From NCBI GenBank assembly GCA_036346395.1, contig CM070596.1, forward strand, positions 7,611,843 through 7,675,842: a stretch of DNA of 64,000 nucleotides. Reading direction: 5' to 3'. Origin of the DNA: Hsuehochloa calcarea. Lineage: Eukaryota; Streptophyta; Magnoliopsida; Poales; Poaceae. Of this stretch, positions 32,156 through 45,239 are shown piece by piece. A model generated the notes under the pieces. It ran no database searches and was not told the origin of the DNA. It saw only the letters and a list, made by a program, of their open reading frames with translations. Positions within the stretch are counted from its first letter, which is position 1. Every line of letters begins with the position of its first letter. A program made the position numbers and the translations under genes.

Positions 32156-35100
32156 ATGAGTGCCAAGAAGCTTGCGTTCCACAGGTATAAGGAAAATGAG
32201 GAGGCAAGGAAGAAGGTCAGGGGTTTGAGTCCCTTTTAACTTTTCCTGAGACACTGCTAATTGTTTCTTTTTGCATGTACTTTACGTTCATGTCTCGTGT
32301 CTGATTTTAACTGCTTTTGGTGTGTGAAGAAGGAGCAAGATGAAGCGGCACGTGTGTACGCTGAGTTTATCGAGTCATTCAAGGGTGAAAGCACTTCTGG
32401 ATCGAAGTTTGTCCGAGGGGGTGTGATTGATCCCAATGCCAAGCTGAGGACTGATTCTGAAGGTTAGTGATAGGAGTTTCATTTTCCTATACTTTGTCGT
32501 AGTTGCCTCCCCAGCTTGTAGTTTCAATATCAATCATGATGGATATATGCATTGTTTCTTTTATTGCTCCAATTAATCAAGAGACCGGCCTTTTTATTCA
32601 TTCGGCAATGGCAGGTGGAAAGTCCAAAGATGGGGGGTCTGTTCCAAAGAAGGGCAGTAGGTAAACGGCAAAAATACTTGATTTCTAGAAGATGGTATCC
32701 TGTGGTACCGCTGTTACATAGACAGTCATGTGGCCAATATAATTGGAATTCAGAGACCAACCACGAGCTGTTTTAAAATATTATATGCTATATACTCTGA
32801 CACATAATTTACTATTCGCTATAGTTATGATTTGTGAATTGTCTGCTCATTTAACTTTGAAACTATTACCAAGTGCTGGATAGCCATGCCACCTTTTTTC
32901 ATGTTTTGTATTGCATTTGCATTTATGCTGTAGTGCAGACTATAGTTGCGTACACCATCTCGATAGAGCAATTAATTGTTGCTGACTTGCTGCTTAAGCT
33001 CATGCGAATATTACATAACTTATATTTTGGCTTTTTCAGTACTATGGCTATGACTTTGATACAATCATGTTATGTTTGTAAAAATGAACATTTTGTAGAG
33101 CTTATAGATCTTGTCTAATCCTTGGAGGCCTTAGATTCCTGGTATTAATGTCCACAGGACTGTAACCGATGGCTAGTTGCCTATACATGAATTGTCTCAA
33201 ATCGGGATACAACCTTTAACTTACATTTGAGTGTCTCATTTTTCGCAGTTCTTGTTCATTGTACCCTTTTGATTTGATAATTACTTCCAGTTATATGTCT
33301 ATGTAAAAGAGGTTCCTGCTCGTAGATAGTATGTAGGTGTTGTACTGAGCATGGAGGGAATACCCATGTTGCATCTAGATAATGATGGCCCATGTTGTAT
33401 TTGGGGGTGATCTCGTAAGAATTTCCAAATACATTGTACCTTATGGAAGTAGTTTCAATTGCCAATTATGCTGACTGTAGTTTCTAGAATCTTGAGCCAG
33501 GCCTTAGAATCCTACAATCTACATCTGCAGCTGTGTGGAACAATTCTTGTATGAAGTAGGGAAATTTTTGGAATCACAATATGATCGAGACTACTGATAA
33601 TATGATCCTGTAACTTCATGTAGTTGACTAGAAATCAAATAATTCTAATACTGTTGTCACTCCCAATAAAACTATTTTTTTTGTATATTTTACTTTATGA
33701 TTAACATATTCAAGAATTTAATATGGAATTACCCTGCTTCTGCTTGCACAATTCAGAAACATTTTCAGATTATTACGAACGTACTGTACATATGCAGCAT
33801 TGTGAGGAAATACTCATAATTTTGCAGAACCTAACCGTTCAAATTAATGAGTATAAAAATTGCGGTAAATATTTGATTTGAGCTAATTATAGTGATAGGG
33901 AACTGTATTGGATGTTGATGTAATCTAGATTTACCGATTTAGGGCTACTTTGTGGTTTCTATGTTGCACTGCACTGTGGATTTTTTGTTAATTATGGAAT
34001 TTTTTACTAATTAAATTAAGATTTTGATGTTATGGCTCCAAAAAAGACGCTTTCAACTAATTATTTTATCCAAAAGTACAAAAATGTAAGTGCTTTTGAA
34101 AAGCCAACACAATGCCAAACTCATTTATTTTTTGGACCCCCCTTGTGTGCTCATGCTAGAAGCCTAGAATATGTGACCCCCTTGTGTACTCATGCTAGAG
34201 TAAGTTGCAAATGTTCTGTGGTGTCCACTAAATCACTGCAGGCAACGATCTATAAGTGTAAGCTTTATAGGATTAACTATATATTTTTTATGTGAAGTAT
34301 GATTGTTTTATTGCTTCAAACTTTGGAAGTCTAAAATTCTATGATGTGTATATTGGATAAACATGATTTTGAAAGGAGACAATATACCAAAGTAGAGGAA
34401 GGTGAAAGTTCTGTTAATCGAATTGAGAGTATCCAAAATACCTCTGTAGGTAGGGCTGTAGGTCTATTTAGTAATTCACCCTGCCATCCTTTTTTTCGGG
34501 TGCATTGCTTCTATCCTTTTGTTGTTCTCGTTTTTCATAACCAAGTGCCATCTATATTTACATATGATACATGGCATAACCTAACTTATGAGTGTGATAG
34601 ATACCTTATACATAGCATACTTTTATCCAGGTATGTTCCATCTTTTTTGCCTCCATCATTTGGGAAAGAGCCAGAGAAAAAGGTTAGGACACTTCATTAT
34701 TCTTTATTGTCTCAGTAGTCAGTATAATTCTTCGTTTAATCGTTATCTTTACTTGCAGAAGGAAGTGGAGCGGCCAAAGGAAAAGGAAAAAGGAAAGCCA
34801 AGAGTAATAGATAAGTTTATGGAGGAACTCAAGTTTGAGCAAGAGCTTCGAGAAAGGCGTGAGGGTCGGCACAGTGACACCTCCGCAGTATGTACTTACA
34901 TATGTGTTAAAATGGACCTTGGTTCTTTCGGTCTTTCCACTAGACAGCATTTTAAATATACCCAAGGAGTAATTTAGATTATGTTTAGTTTGTTGAAATG
35001 TTCTCTGTTAATTAACTTGAATGTAGAACACCAATGTTTTCTAACTTGTCTGCACAACTTATAGGAATTTTTTGAAACAGATTTCCATCACATAAGAAAA

Positions 35101-38100
35101 ATTAGTGATTAATTCACAGCCTTTTCTCTAGAAATCTTTGTAATATTATTAGTTTGTTATATTGATGTTTGAAGCTTTTTCCTGCAGCCCTCCAGCCATT
35201 TTGATGAACTACCAGATGAATTTGATCCCATTGGGAGATTTCCAGGATCATTTGATGATGGGGATCCACAAACTACAAACTTATATGTTGGCAATCTCTC
35301 TCCTAAGGTTGATTTTCTCAACTACACATGTTTTGCCCAAACATATTTCAAGTTTATATGCAACATGGTTAGTTTAATTGTGCATTATATGATATTAGGT
35401 GGATGAGAATTTCCTTTTGAGGACATTTGGTCGGTTTGGACCTATTGCTAGTGTCAAGATTATGTGGCCTCGAACAGAAGAGGAACGCAGAAGGCAAAGG
35501 AATTGTGGTTTTGTTGCTTTCATGAATAGAGCAGACGGGCAGGCAGCCAAGGATGAAATGCAAGGTTACTGTACACTTCGTGTGGTGGCAGGCACCATGT
35601 TTGCCCATTTTTCTTCGGGAGCTTGAAATATTACTTCTATACTTGCTTTGAGAATACTACTACTAATCTTGCTTTCTATTTATTTAAATGATTCATTTCA
35701 GGTGTTGTTGTGTATGACTATGAGCTGAAGATTGGGTGGGGTAAATCTGTTGCTCTTCCATCACAGGCACTGCCTGCTCCTCCCCCAGGACACATGGCAA
35801 TCAGAAATAAGGAGGTTGCTTCTTTCGCCCTTTGTGTTATATCAAAGTTTATATGCTCAGCTAACATTTTTGTAATATCCTATTATTTTTACAAGTTTTA
35901 AATAGAATGTCATGTTCTTGTTGTTGCCCACATGAATGTCGTTTGTGACCTTTTTACCTTAATATTTTATACAGGGTGGCACTGTCATCATATCTGGTCC
36001 TGGTGGTGGCGGCCCACCTGTTGCATCTGTTACACCACAAACCTCAGAGCTGGTAGGGAACTTCTTACATAATCTTTTCGCCCTGCTCTTTGTTGCGGAA
36101 TGTTTTTTTTTGTGACCTTGCAATATTGATATATGCATCCGTCCTTGCATAGCGGTCTTACCATCCAGGTCATCTTATCGCCATAAAAGCAATATCATTT
36201 AAAATTTTCCCATGTTTTTCTTTGAAGGATGGATGGTTCATAATTCACAATGCTGCCCATTTGAGTTCTCATTTTAGGTGCTTGGATTGTATAGGCCAAG
36301 ATAAAATTCATCACTTACCTTGTTGCATACATCTTAATATCTGGAATATTATTTCATCTTTCCTCAGTTGGCGCATCAATTGTGTAGTCCTTTCCATTAT
36401 ATTCACCACCACTGTCTTGTATGTAACTTTGCCAGTCATGAGCTATGTTCTTAAGCCCAGATATAATTTGTAGCTCCATTGTTGTTTCTGAGCTCTCAAG
36501 TAGGCAAATCAAAAAAAAAAAGTCTTGAAAAAGGATATTGGCAGTTAGCCAGTTGCATGATATCGTGTGATTTTGCATGAAATTTGGTTTCCTAACTCCA
36601 GTTTGTGGATTTATTTGGTACAGGTCCTTACACCAAACGTTCCTGATATAGTGGTTGCTCCACCAGATGATGCACATCTTCGGCATGTGATTGACACAAT
36701 GGCTCTTCATGTACTTGATGGTGGATGTGCTTTCGAACAAGCTGTAATGGAGAGAGGGCGAGGAAATTCATTATTTAGCTTCTTGTTTGATCTTAAATCA
36801 AAAGAGCACACATACTATGTTTGGAGGTTATACTCCTTTGCTCAGGTACCTGTTGATGTTTATGTTACTAAATTTGTTATTGCTACCTCCACTGTGATCT
36901 AGCAATAGAAGATAGTTTATATATGTGTTATCCATTCAAACCTGTCATTCTTTGTTTGAAATGGTGGTAGTAAAGCTTTCTGTCTTAATTACTTTGTCTT
37001 TTCTGGTACATTTGATTGCGATACAGATCCATGATTGTTTGATCATTAGGACATGTTTCCATTGTATATGTTTTGCTCAGTGAAAACCTATTAAATGGTC
37101 AAATTGAACAATATTTTAGTTTAATGAAATTAATTACTTTGGAACTTTTGAATTTATACTTTTCAGCTTGTTCTCTAGATTTTTGTCTTTAGTCTCCTAA
37201 TGTTGGGCTGGAAAAGAAGATCTTTTAGGAACCATCCACTTAAGTTCTTGCATCTGTAAAACATACGTATGGATTAGCTATACACAAATCATTGTACTGA
37301 TAGAGCGCTGACAATTAACTGCTTATGATATTGGAACATAGGGTGATACTTTACAACGATGGCGAACGGAACCATTTATCATGATCACGGGAAGTGGAAG
37401 GTAATAGGGGTGCACAATGATATTCCATTATGTGTTGGTCCTGTGATTATTGACTATGTGGTGACACGATGTTGTGTTAAATATGTTATTTCAGATGGGT
37501 TCCACCTGCTTTGCCATCCAGCAGAAGTCCTGATCGTGACAAAGAATCTACTTTTGCAGCTGGTAGAAGCAGGGTAAGAGTTGGTTGGACCTTATCAGAG
37601 AATCTATTACTTTGCACGATGGTGCAAATGATTTTATACTATTACAAGATTATTTTGCCTTTTCTTTCTCCAGCGTGTTGAAGTGGAGCGTACATTGACT
37701 GATTCACAGCGTGATCAATTTGAGGACATGCTTCGGGCATTGACATTAGAGAGGAGTCAGATAAAGGAGGCTATGGGATTTGCCTTGGATAATGCTGATG
37801 CAGCTGGAGAGGTAATGCCTACCTTATATCACATTTGATCTAAAGAGCTAATTTATCCTTTTGTTTTCTTTTACTTTGAACTTGAGATTATGAATTCACT
37901 CTCGTTTAGGTTGCCTCTGTTTCATATGTTTTGCTAGCCTTTCCCCCCTTTCTTTCTGAATTGGCCTACTTGAAAAATTCAACGAGTTGTAACCATATTG
38001 AGATCCTCTAATAGCTTGATTATTATGAGTTAATAACTTTGAGGTCATGGACTCAAGGGATTCATGTGGTTACACTAGCATGAACTATCTGTTTGAACTT

Positions 38101-40705
38101 TGAACCATACCCCCTTTGATGAGATCTGATGTGTGATTAAGGAGAGTAATTTAGTAAAGAATAAAAATTGAGTAAAATTGGTAACATCTAGAGTGAACAT
38201 TGATTGATGAAATGCTATCTTTGTTATGAAATTATAGCCACAAGAATTTAGAACGATGAAGATGCTGTCAGGGCTACCGGTGCATAGATGGGTTTACACG
38301 GAGCAATCCTGTATTCCCATTTTTTTTGAAAAAAAAAACTATTGCATCCATCATTCAATTGGCACTGGTTTATTCCTTGAGCGTTGTTTGAGCGATGCAT
38401 ATTAAATTTTGGGACCTTCTGGTTATTTGTATAATTGTATATGTTTTGCTCTCTGCTTGGTTTTCATTTATTTGATGTGAATTCGGACTTCAGAGGCCTA
38501 CTGGATATTGCAGTACGAGTATACTTTCATAAACTTCTGGGGTTCACATTGCATGAGTACTCATTGATGCTTGTCTTGTATATTCAGATTGTCGAGGTTC
38601 TTACAGAATCTTTGACACTTAAGGAGACGCCTATCCCAACCAAGGTTGCCCGGCTTATGCTTGTGTCTGACATCCTTCATAACAGTAGTGCTCCCGTGAA
38701 GAATGCTTCTGCATTCCGGACCAAGTTTGAGGCTGTTATACCTGATGTTATGGAGAGCTTCAATGACTTGTACCGCAGTATCACAGGAAGGATTACTGCT
38801 GAAGCACTGAAGGTAACTTATATTGCTCTATTTGTTGAGTACTTGAGTTTATTCTTTTCCATGATGTTCTTACATGTTAGCCCTGGCTGGTACCGATTGC
38901 TGATGGTAACCGGTTTTGTACCGGATGGTTTCAGCTATCATATTTAAACTCAAAATTTGAATTTGGCCGGTTTTCGGCCGGTTATTGCCCGGTTTGAACG
39001 GTTCCCCACCGGTTTACGCCCGAAATTACTATTCACCAATTCGAATTCAAATTAAAAATTTAAAACCTGTTGGACTGATATTTTTTTACTAGTCCAGGCT
39101 GGTAATTGCCGATATTTTTATCCTTGGTTACCACTCATATATTACTGCTCTGTAGGAGAGGGTTTTGAAAGTTCTACAAGTATGGGCAGACTGGTTCTTG
39201 TTTTCTGATGCATATCTGAATGGACTGAGAGCTGCCTTTCTTAGATCAGGCAACTCTGGGGTCATCCCGTTTCACTCTCTATGCGGTGATGCACCTGAAA
39301 TTGAAAAGAAAACTAGCTCTGAGAATGGCAGTGATGGATTTAGGCTTAATGAAGATGGTGCCTTGGCTACAGGAAAGGCGGCAGCAACAAAGGAGTTGTT
39401 AGGGCTTCCGCTAGCTGAACTTGAACGTCGTTGTAGACATAATGGTCTCTCACTGTGCGGTGGTGTAGAGATGATGGTTGCCAGATTGCTTAACTTGGAA
39501 GAGGCTGAGAAGGAGCGGGTGTATGAGAAAGACGTTGGCATGAAATATGGACAAGGTGAACCACATAAAACTGGAAGACAGGAAATTGGCGTGAACGCTC
39601 GTAGTGCTTTGAGACTTGGAACTGGTGATGATGAATCAGATATTTTGGGGCTCTCTCGCCACAGTATGGAAACAGGCCATGGACGCTCCAGAGAGTCTTT
39701 ATCTTCTGAACTTCAACCAGTTCCAAGCAAGAAGCCAAAAGTTGAACCTGTTTTGCCAGTTTCTAAATGGAGTCGAGAAGATGATGGCAGCGATGATGAA
39801 GATAGAAAAGGCGGCCGAGGCTTGGGATTAAGCTATTCATCTGGAAGCGATATTGCTGGTGATCCTGGGAAGGCTGATGCAACAGAAGTTAGTAGTGATC
39901 ACGCAAGCCATCACCCAGATACAATTGTTGACGAAGAACATAGGTACGTGTCCCCATGTTTAATCATTTTACCATTTCATGACCAGTTTTTATATCATTT
40001 GTGAGCCAAGCACATTTTTTTACTGTAATTGCAACGCCTTCTGATCTGCAGGCAGAAGTTGAGACAGATTGAGATTGCTGTCATGCAGTATCGTGAATCT
40101 CTTGAGGAGAAGGGTTTGAGGAACATGGAGGAGATTGAGAGGAAGGTTGCCAGCCACCGTAGGCGTCTTCAGTCTGAATATGGCTTGTCTTCTTCAACTG
40201 ACGGTGCAAACAACAGGTGGTCTTCTGGTATGTAATAAGGCAAGAAGGAAATATCCTGCTTATTTGATGATAGCATTTCTGTTGCTTTGGCACATCTCCA
40301 TTATTGAAACATATTTTGCGCCTTCACTTAATAGTTTATCTGATAACAATGAGCCATGCTGTACCCTCCACTTGATTATTTTGGTTTAATGGTGCTTGTT
40401 GTGATGTGCCTTATGTGAAAATATTATTCTATTTTGCAGAGAGAACATCATTGGAGCGGAAAGAAAGGCACGATGATGCATGTGATTCTTCCAGGAAGCG
40501 GCGTCGGAGTCGGAGCCTGAGCAGGAGCCATAGTCCTTCGAGGAAGTCACTGGAGAGAGACCGAGAGCAGAATCGCAACAGAGACAGATCGCATAGTAAT
40601 GATGTTGGGAGAGACAGGGTGCGTGAAAAAAGTGCAAACCGAGGGAGGGCTGACTACTATGATAGAAGCAGAGACAGGGAAAAGGATAGGAAAAAGGGAA
40701 GGTGA
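32156..40705 (+). CDS. RRC1: U2 snRNP-associated SURP protein, SR140/RRC1-like, 17 coding exons
   Basis: Coding exons (GT-AG, phases consistent): 32156-32215, 32330-32462, 32615-32660, 34631-34682, 34759-34887, 35188-35307, 35399-35564, 35702-35814, 35975-36052, 36624-36845, 37342-37400, 37495-37573, 37674-37811, 38588-38812, 39156-39943, 40052-40227, 40440-40705. They sum to 2,850 nt, a 949-residue protein. An RRM lies at about 169-252 (TNLYVGNL; RNP1 RNCGFVAF at 214-221), a SURP motif at about 318-362, a CID-like domain at about 420-570, a cwf21-type helix at about 803-850 and an Arg/Ser-rich tail from about 862. This is the architecture of human SR140 (U2SURP), a nuclear U2 snRNP-associated splicing factor, and of Arabidopsis RRC1, which acts in phytochrome-linked splicing. 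No disabling change is seen. Confidence 0.95.
32661..34630 (+). other. Large intron (about 2 kb) of the RRC1-like gene
   Basis: The sequence from the donor GTAAAC after exon 3's neighbour (46-nt exon) to the acceptor before RYVPSFLPPSF is AT-rich and non-coding. It holds no conserved frame. A direct repeat of a CCCCCTTGTGT...CATGCTAGA segment occurs at about 34138-34200. Confidence 0.75.
38878..39131. repeat. Probable MITE-like repeat in an intron of the RRC1-like gene
   Basis: Within the intron between 38812 and 39156 a block rich in CCGGTT and CCGGTTTGAACGG motifs has weakly inverted ends (TAGCCCTGGCT and, reversed, TAACCAAGGAT; seven of 11 match). Subterminal CCGG repeats suggest a non-autonomous hAT, but no target duplication is visible. 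Confidence 0.35.
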
Positions 40706-41614
40706 TTGATGCTTGAAAATCTCCTTGTGCATTCATCCTTTGCCTGAATAAGGATTCTGGTGCAAGGTAATATTTGAGTTGTGCAGCATCACTTGATATC
40801 TGCTGCATCTAATGGAGTAGTTTTGAGGATTAAGGTGATACTTCTCAGAGAGGAACTACTTTGTAGTTTGAAAAACAAAATTAGTGTGTGAAATGTGAAA
40901 ACATCAAATAGAGTAAGCACATTTTTGAAGATGTAGCAGCGAAATGCCGCTCATTATGGTTATCGACCACAGCCAAGGTACTTGCCTTGATGAGAACCGC
41001 AGTCTAGGTATTTGCTCTGATGGCATTGTTTACTGCTGTAAATTATTTGGTCCATTCAGACGCGGCAGTTATACACGGTTGCCGTCTGTCTGCCCGACAG
41101 CCGTTCTGAAAGATCGCAGTCTGTATTTCTGCCATGGATAATTGGACGTCACGGCTGGCACGAACGTATTATTTGTGGATGCTGGCGTACGCTCTTGTAA
41201 TGCAGGGACCAATGCAAGGAGGTGTGTCACGATGTCTGCGCGCACAGGAGAATGTGCACTGCTGATGTGTAGCTGGCTGGCTGGCCGGCCGGCTGGCCTG
41301 AGGATTGGGGCCATCTTATTACAGAGAGAATTCTATCTAGGACGTTAGCGTACTGGCGTCATCTCTCCCTTATCAGTCATATCTTGTCGAAATCAGCAAC
41401 TGGTTTATTCTCTCCATACAACGCATTTAATAAGAGAGAATTCAAACCTGAGTTGACTAGTCCATCCCTTGTGGTGCTGATCAATTGACCAAGTGACCTC
41501 AGGAGACCCCTCCCCACAGATAATTATGGCCAAAATCAACCGTTTAACGTCTCAACAAACACAAGCACAGGAACGAACGCCAACATGAACACAAAAACTG
41601 TGTGTTGCTCACAC
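40706..41614 (+). other. 3' UTR and downstream flank of the RRC1-like gene
   Basis: The stop codon TGA at 40703 is followed by AT-rich sequence to about 40940 that should contain the 3' UTR; I cannot fix the poly(A) site. Beyond it no gene is recognised. Short frames at 40944-41348 are not conserved-looking. Confidence 0.5.
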
Positions 41615-41624
41615 CTCACAACTG

Positions 41625-44084
41625 TAGAGGTGCAAATGAAGTGGATAGCTCCGATCGACCGAATAAATTCGGGTACTATTTAGAACAGTTTTTTTCGGAT
41701 ATCCAATTTTTTGTTGGATTCGTATTCGGGAAGAAGCTATCCGGGAAACTATCTGATTGCTATCGAATCAGAGCTACAAGCCCACACTGGATAACACATC
41801 CGGAGCCCAGTCACCATTCGTTGCACTCCACACTCCAGTCCAGACTCCTGCTTGCATCTCCTAAATCCCAATCCCATCCCCTTCGGCCCCCTAATCCTCC
41901 CTCCGCCGCCTCCTCCCTCATCTCTGCACACCGGCGCCTTCCTGCTGCCCCTCCTCCTCTCCTGCCCTCCTCCCTCGCTGCTGCAGTAGCCTCCTGGCCT
42001 TCCCTCCATCGCGGCGACTGCACAAAGACACAGAGTGATAGAGGTTAGTGAATAGTGAGACCAATGTTCATTGTAAATTTGTAATGTTAGTGCTACTTTT
42101 TTTCCATTGGCACCTAAAAAAAAGAATGAGAAAACTGGATTTGCTTTCATTTCAAATTTGTAGGTAGGTGTTTGTATCTGTAGGTTTGGGGTTTATACTT
42201 GTGCCTGCGAACATTTGGTTGTTAGATTGCGCTCACTCGTTTGATATTCCGTTTCCGAAAATTTTGGTTGTATCAATTGTGTATTATATATAGTTGCAAT
42301 TTTTTTGCTACTCAACACTAGTGCGTACTTCTCAGCCAGCGTTTTTAACTTCCCTTCCAACCTGTACATTGGATTATTAGCTAAATAGAAATTTTGCATA
42401 TGTCAGTAAGGTACTATAGTAAGTACTTGCAGACATTAGGGTTTATCTGCAAGGTTTTCTATGTTAGTTTAATAATGGTAACATTTTTCTTCCTCAAAAG
42501 AAGCCATTATTCTAAAAAATGATGAACAAGGAGGGTTGATAATTGTTAATTTGTTACTTAACATGAAAGATAGAAATATAGAATCACTTATTTTTAATTT
42601 GACGCCCGAATGATTGTCTTTGGTTCTGCTACTGCATTCGAGCAACAAATTTAATTCAATTTAGTTTATCTTGAGTTGTTTGGACTTAAGTTCGATGGTT
42701 TTTAGTTCAATTTTGGGTCTCTCTATTGGATTGTAGTATGTGGTGCTTGCCTAGCTGTTCGGATTTTCGTTTTCGTATTTTGTATCGAAATGTGTCCTGT
42801 TTCCATGTAGATTGGGATTAGATTTTACAGGATTGAAGTATGCCATGTGGATTGGGAAAGGAACTATAACCGTGGTCTGTGGAAGTTGGGAAGTATTTTG
42901 GATTAAGAGCTGCCACTGTTTTTCTCTCCAAGTTACCGGATAGTCTGTATGTTATCTGCTGGAGAACATTGTGGCGCAGGTGAACACAGTACAGTCAGGT
43001 AACTTGTAAAATCTTTGCATAGTAAGTAAAATGGATGCTGATCTTGTCGTAATGGTATTTTGCAATGCGCATCATGGCTTATTATACATATAGTCTTAAC
43101 ATGGTAAATACTAAATATATAGTTGGAAAAAGTTAGGAATGGATGTCTAGTTATGAACAATGCGGCCCAAACCACTGTACCTGTCGAAGCGCATAGCCCA
43201 TACTTATGACTATGTTTTGCTTGAAACTGCAAGGTCATTCACAATTTAGCTATTTTTCCTAGCCCAGCTGAATTTAGGTGCCAATAAGGTCATTTTTAGT
43301 GGGAGTATAGGTGATATTTAGGTGCCAATAAGATTTAAAATTTATGCTAACTTTTCAGAAGTTGCTAGGTTGTCTTTTCGGTATCTACATGAAGTGTTTA
43401 CTGTTTAGCACTGAAAATGGTGACCATCTTTTTTTTTTTGTAGGATGAGATGATGAACGAGGCTAAGATCGACTGAGGTATGGTCATAGAGATGGCTCGC
43501 TGCTGGCTGCTCCTAGACAAGTCTTTTGTGCGGTCAACAACGTGCTACTTACTTAGCACTTACTAGTTAGTAGTTACTACTTGGCTACCTGTTGTGCTAC
43601 TAGTTATGTACTTGGCTATGGCTAGTTGAATTTTGGACTGTGTGAGGTGTGCGAGTTGTAACTTGCTAGTTGCTACTTGCTAGTTAGTGGTTACTACTTG
43701 TTTAACTAGCCCCTGTCATGTACTTGCTACTTGCTAGTTACTAGTTACTACTTGCTTAACTAGGCTCTGTTATCGTGTGATGTATTTAAATTTATTTTTA
43801 AACTACTAATGTAGCTGCATTTTAGACGTGTATTATGATTGATTGATATCTATTTGTGCGCCATATATGGTTTCTATTTTTGCACAATATCCGAATAAGT
43901 ATTCGTGGACTGAGACAATCCGTATTTGGTTCGGCATGTATTTCGCTCTGTATTCATGACCGAGACTATCTGCATTCATATTCGTATCTAGCACTGTCCG
44001 TGTCCGACTCCGAACCCAAGAAAAATATGAAAAATGATACGGGATGAGCGATATCCGTCCGTATCCACTCCGTTTGCACCCCTA
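41625..44084. mobile_element. Non-autonomous hAT element (hAT-3), 2.46 kb
   Basis: The left end TAGAGGTGCAAATGAAGTGG and the reverse complement of the right end TAGGGGTGCAAACGGAGTGG form a strong inverted repeat (both continue ATA). CTCACAAC (41615-41622) and CTCACAAG (44085-44092) look like an 8-bp target duplication, although two extra bases separate the left one from the inverted repeat. Subterminal CGGATATCC/CCGTATC motifs cluster at both ends. The interior has a GC-rich, promoter- and leader-like block (41790-42050) and near 43440 a tail exon with DEMMNEAKID-stop, but no transposase core. I infer an internal-deletion derivative of an autonomous hAT. Confidence 0.8.
43536..43760. repeat. 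CTAGTTACTACTTG-type tandem repeats in hAT-3
   Basis: Degenerate repeats of ACTTGCTAGTTACTAG and TACTACTTG follow one another, including two longer units ending TTAACTAG near 43705 and 43762. They lie in the 3' portion of hAT-3, in a position comparable to the 30-bp repeats of hAT-1. Confidence 0.7.
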
Positions 44085-44092
44085 CTCACAAG

Positions 44093-44930
44093 GCAACCTG
44101 CGTGACCCCATCTAAAGCTTGGCTATAGCGATTAGCGAATGAAACCTTAACTAAAGACAATCTGGCAAGCAAGCAAGCTCAGCGAGAAGCGAAGCAAGCT
44201 GCTTGCGTTCTGCGACTCCCATCTTTTCTTTTCTGCTGTGAAATATTTTCTCGAGAGGCGACTATAGTATACACATATTACCTAATTTAACAGCCGATGG
44301 AAAGGCCGCTCCCCACATGCTACACGTCACCTCAAAAAAAGTGGGACGTCGGATCTTCGCTGGGCGCTTCAGATTGCGCGGGGTGGGGAGGACTTCTATG
44401 CACTCTTGGATCGCCATCCGACGGTCGGCGTTGCGTGCGTGCGATCCAGCCCTAGCCCCTAATCCCGCTCCATCTCTCTCCTCCCGTCTTTTTCAAATTT
44501 TTGGCATTTTTTGCCCTATGATGTTCTTTATTTTCAAAACTAGCCCCCTTCCACCATAATTCGCACATTTAGCACTGTACAGTGCCCCTACCCCCGTTCC
44601 CGGGCGTGACAGGACTCCGCTTTGACCGGCACAGTGAGGCACTGCCCCGACCCGAGCGCAGAGACCACCTACCCCGGCAAAATTCCAGAATTTTTTTAAA
44701 GGGTATTTTTTCTAAAAAAATCAATTTTTAAAAAATTACATTAAAAAATCCAATAAGCTTAATAAAATATCATTAAATTTTATTTAAAATGTTTTCATTT
44801 TCTAAAATTTTGCAATTAAGCTTTAATTAATCCAATAAAATATAAATTGTTTATTTTTTTGTACTTTCATTCACATGCTTGTGTTTGATCCACCTCTCTT
44901 TTTCATGTAGTCATTACAGTTGCATTTAGC
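44093..44930. other. Flank between hAT-3 and the Mutator-like composite
   Basis: No gene is found. 44290-44480 is GC-rich; 44480-44900 is AT-rich with many TTTTT/AAAAA runs. The left terminus of the Mutator-like composite could lie here, but I could not find a long inverted repeat. Confidence 0.4.
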
Positions 44931-44937
44931 TGCTGCC

Positions 44938-45195
44938 ATGGAGGATTCGATGTCAGTGCGAATAGTTATTTCTGTGATTCCACTAGAAGATGCATACTTG
45001 CAATATAGATTTGCTTTGATGGCTCAACGCAGGCACGGAACCAGAACTATATTAGAGTTCTCGGACAGAAGCACGTTACACGTGGTCATATGGCATGATG
45101 GTTCAGCTATTTTCTTTAGTCATCTTCGCTACTACTACGGTACACTGCAGCATAAGCATCCGAACTATGTAAGTATACATGCCTTTAGGGGATAG
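44938..45195 (+). CDS. Hypothetical small ORF at the edge of the Mutator-like composite
   Basis: An ATG at 44938 opens 85 codons (starting MEDSMSVRIVIS, with RTILEFSDRSTLHVVIWHDG and a C-terminal YYYGTLQHKHPNY). Codon content looks protein-like, but I recognise no domain. A GT at about 45170 could be a donor. It may be a first exon of a gene whose remainder is lost. Confidence 0.25.
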   Translation: MEDSMSVRIVISVIPLEDAYLQYRFALMAQRRHGTRTILEFSDRSTLHVVIWHDGSAIFFSHLRYYYGTLQHKHPNYVSIHAFRG

Positions 45196-45239
45196 TAAAA
45201 AACATGACAGGTAGGCATGTGTACTACTACGAAATGACC

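Noticed and set aside
38878..39131. A definite hAT MITE in an intron of the splicing-factor gene
   Set aside because: Inverted ends match at only seven of 11 bases and the flanking 8-mers do not match, so it is kept only as a low-confidence repeat.
40944..41348. Cys-containing small open frames downstream of the splicing-factor gene
   Set aside because: No conserved motif, overlapping frames on both strands and no splice or promoter context.
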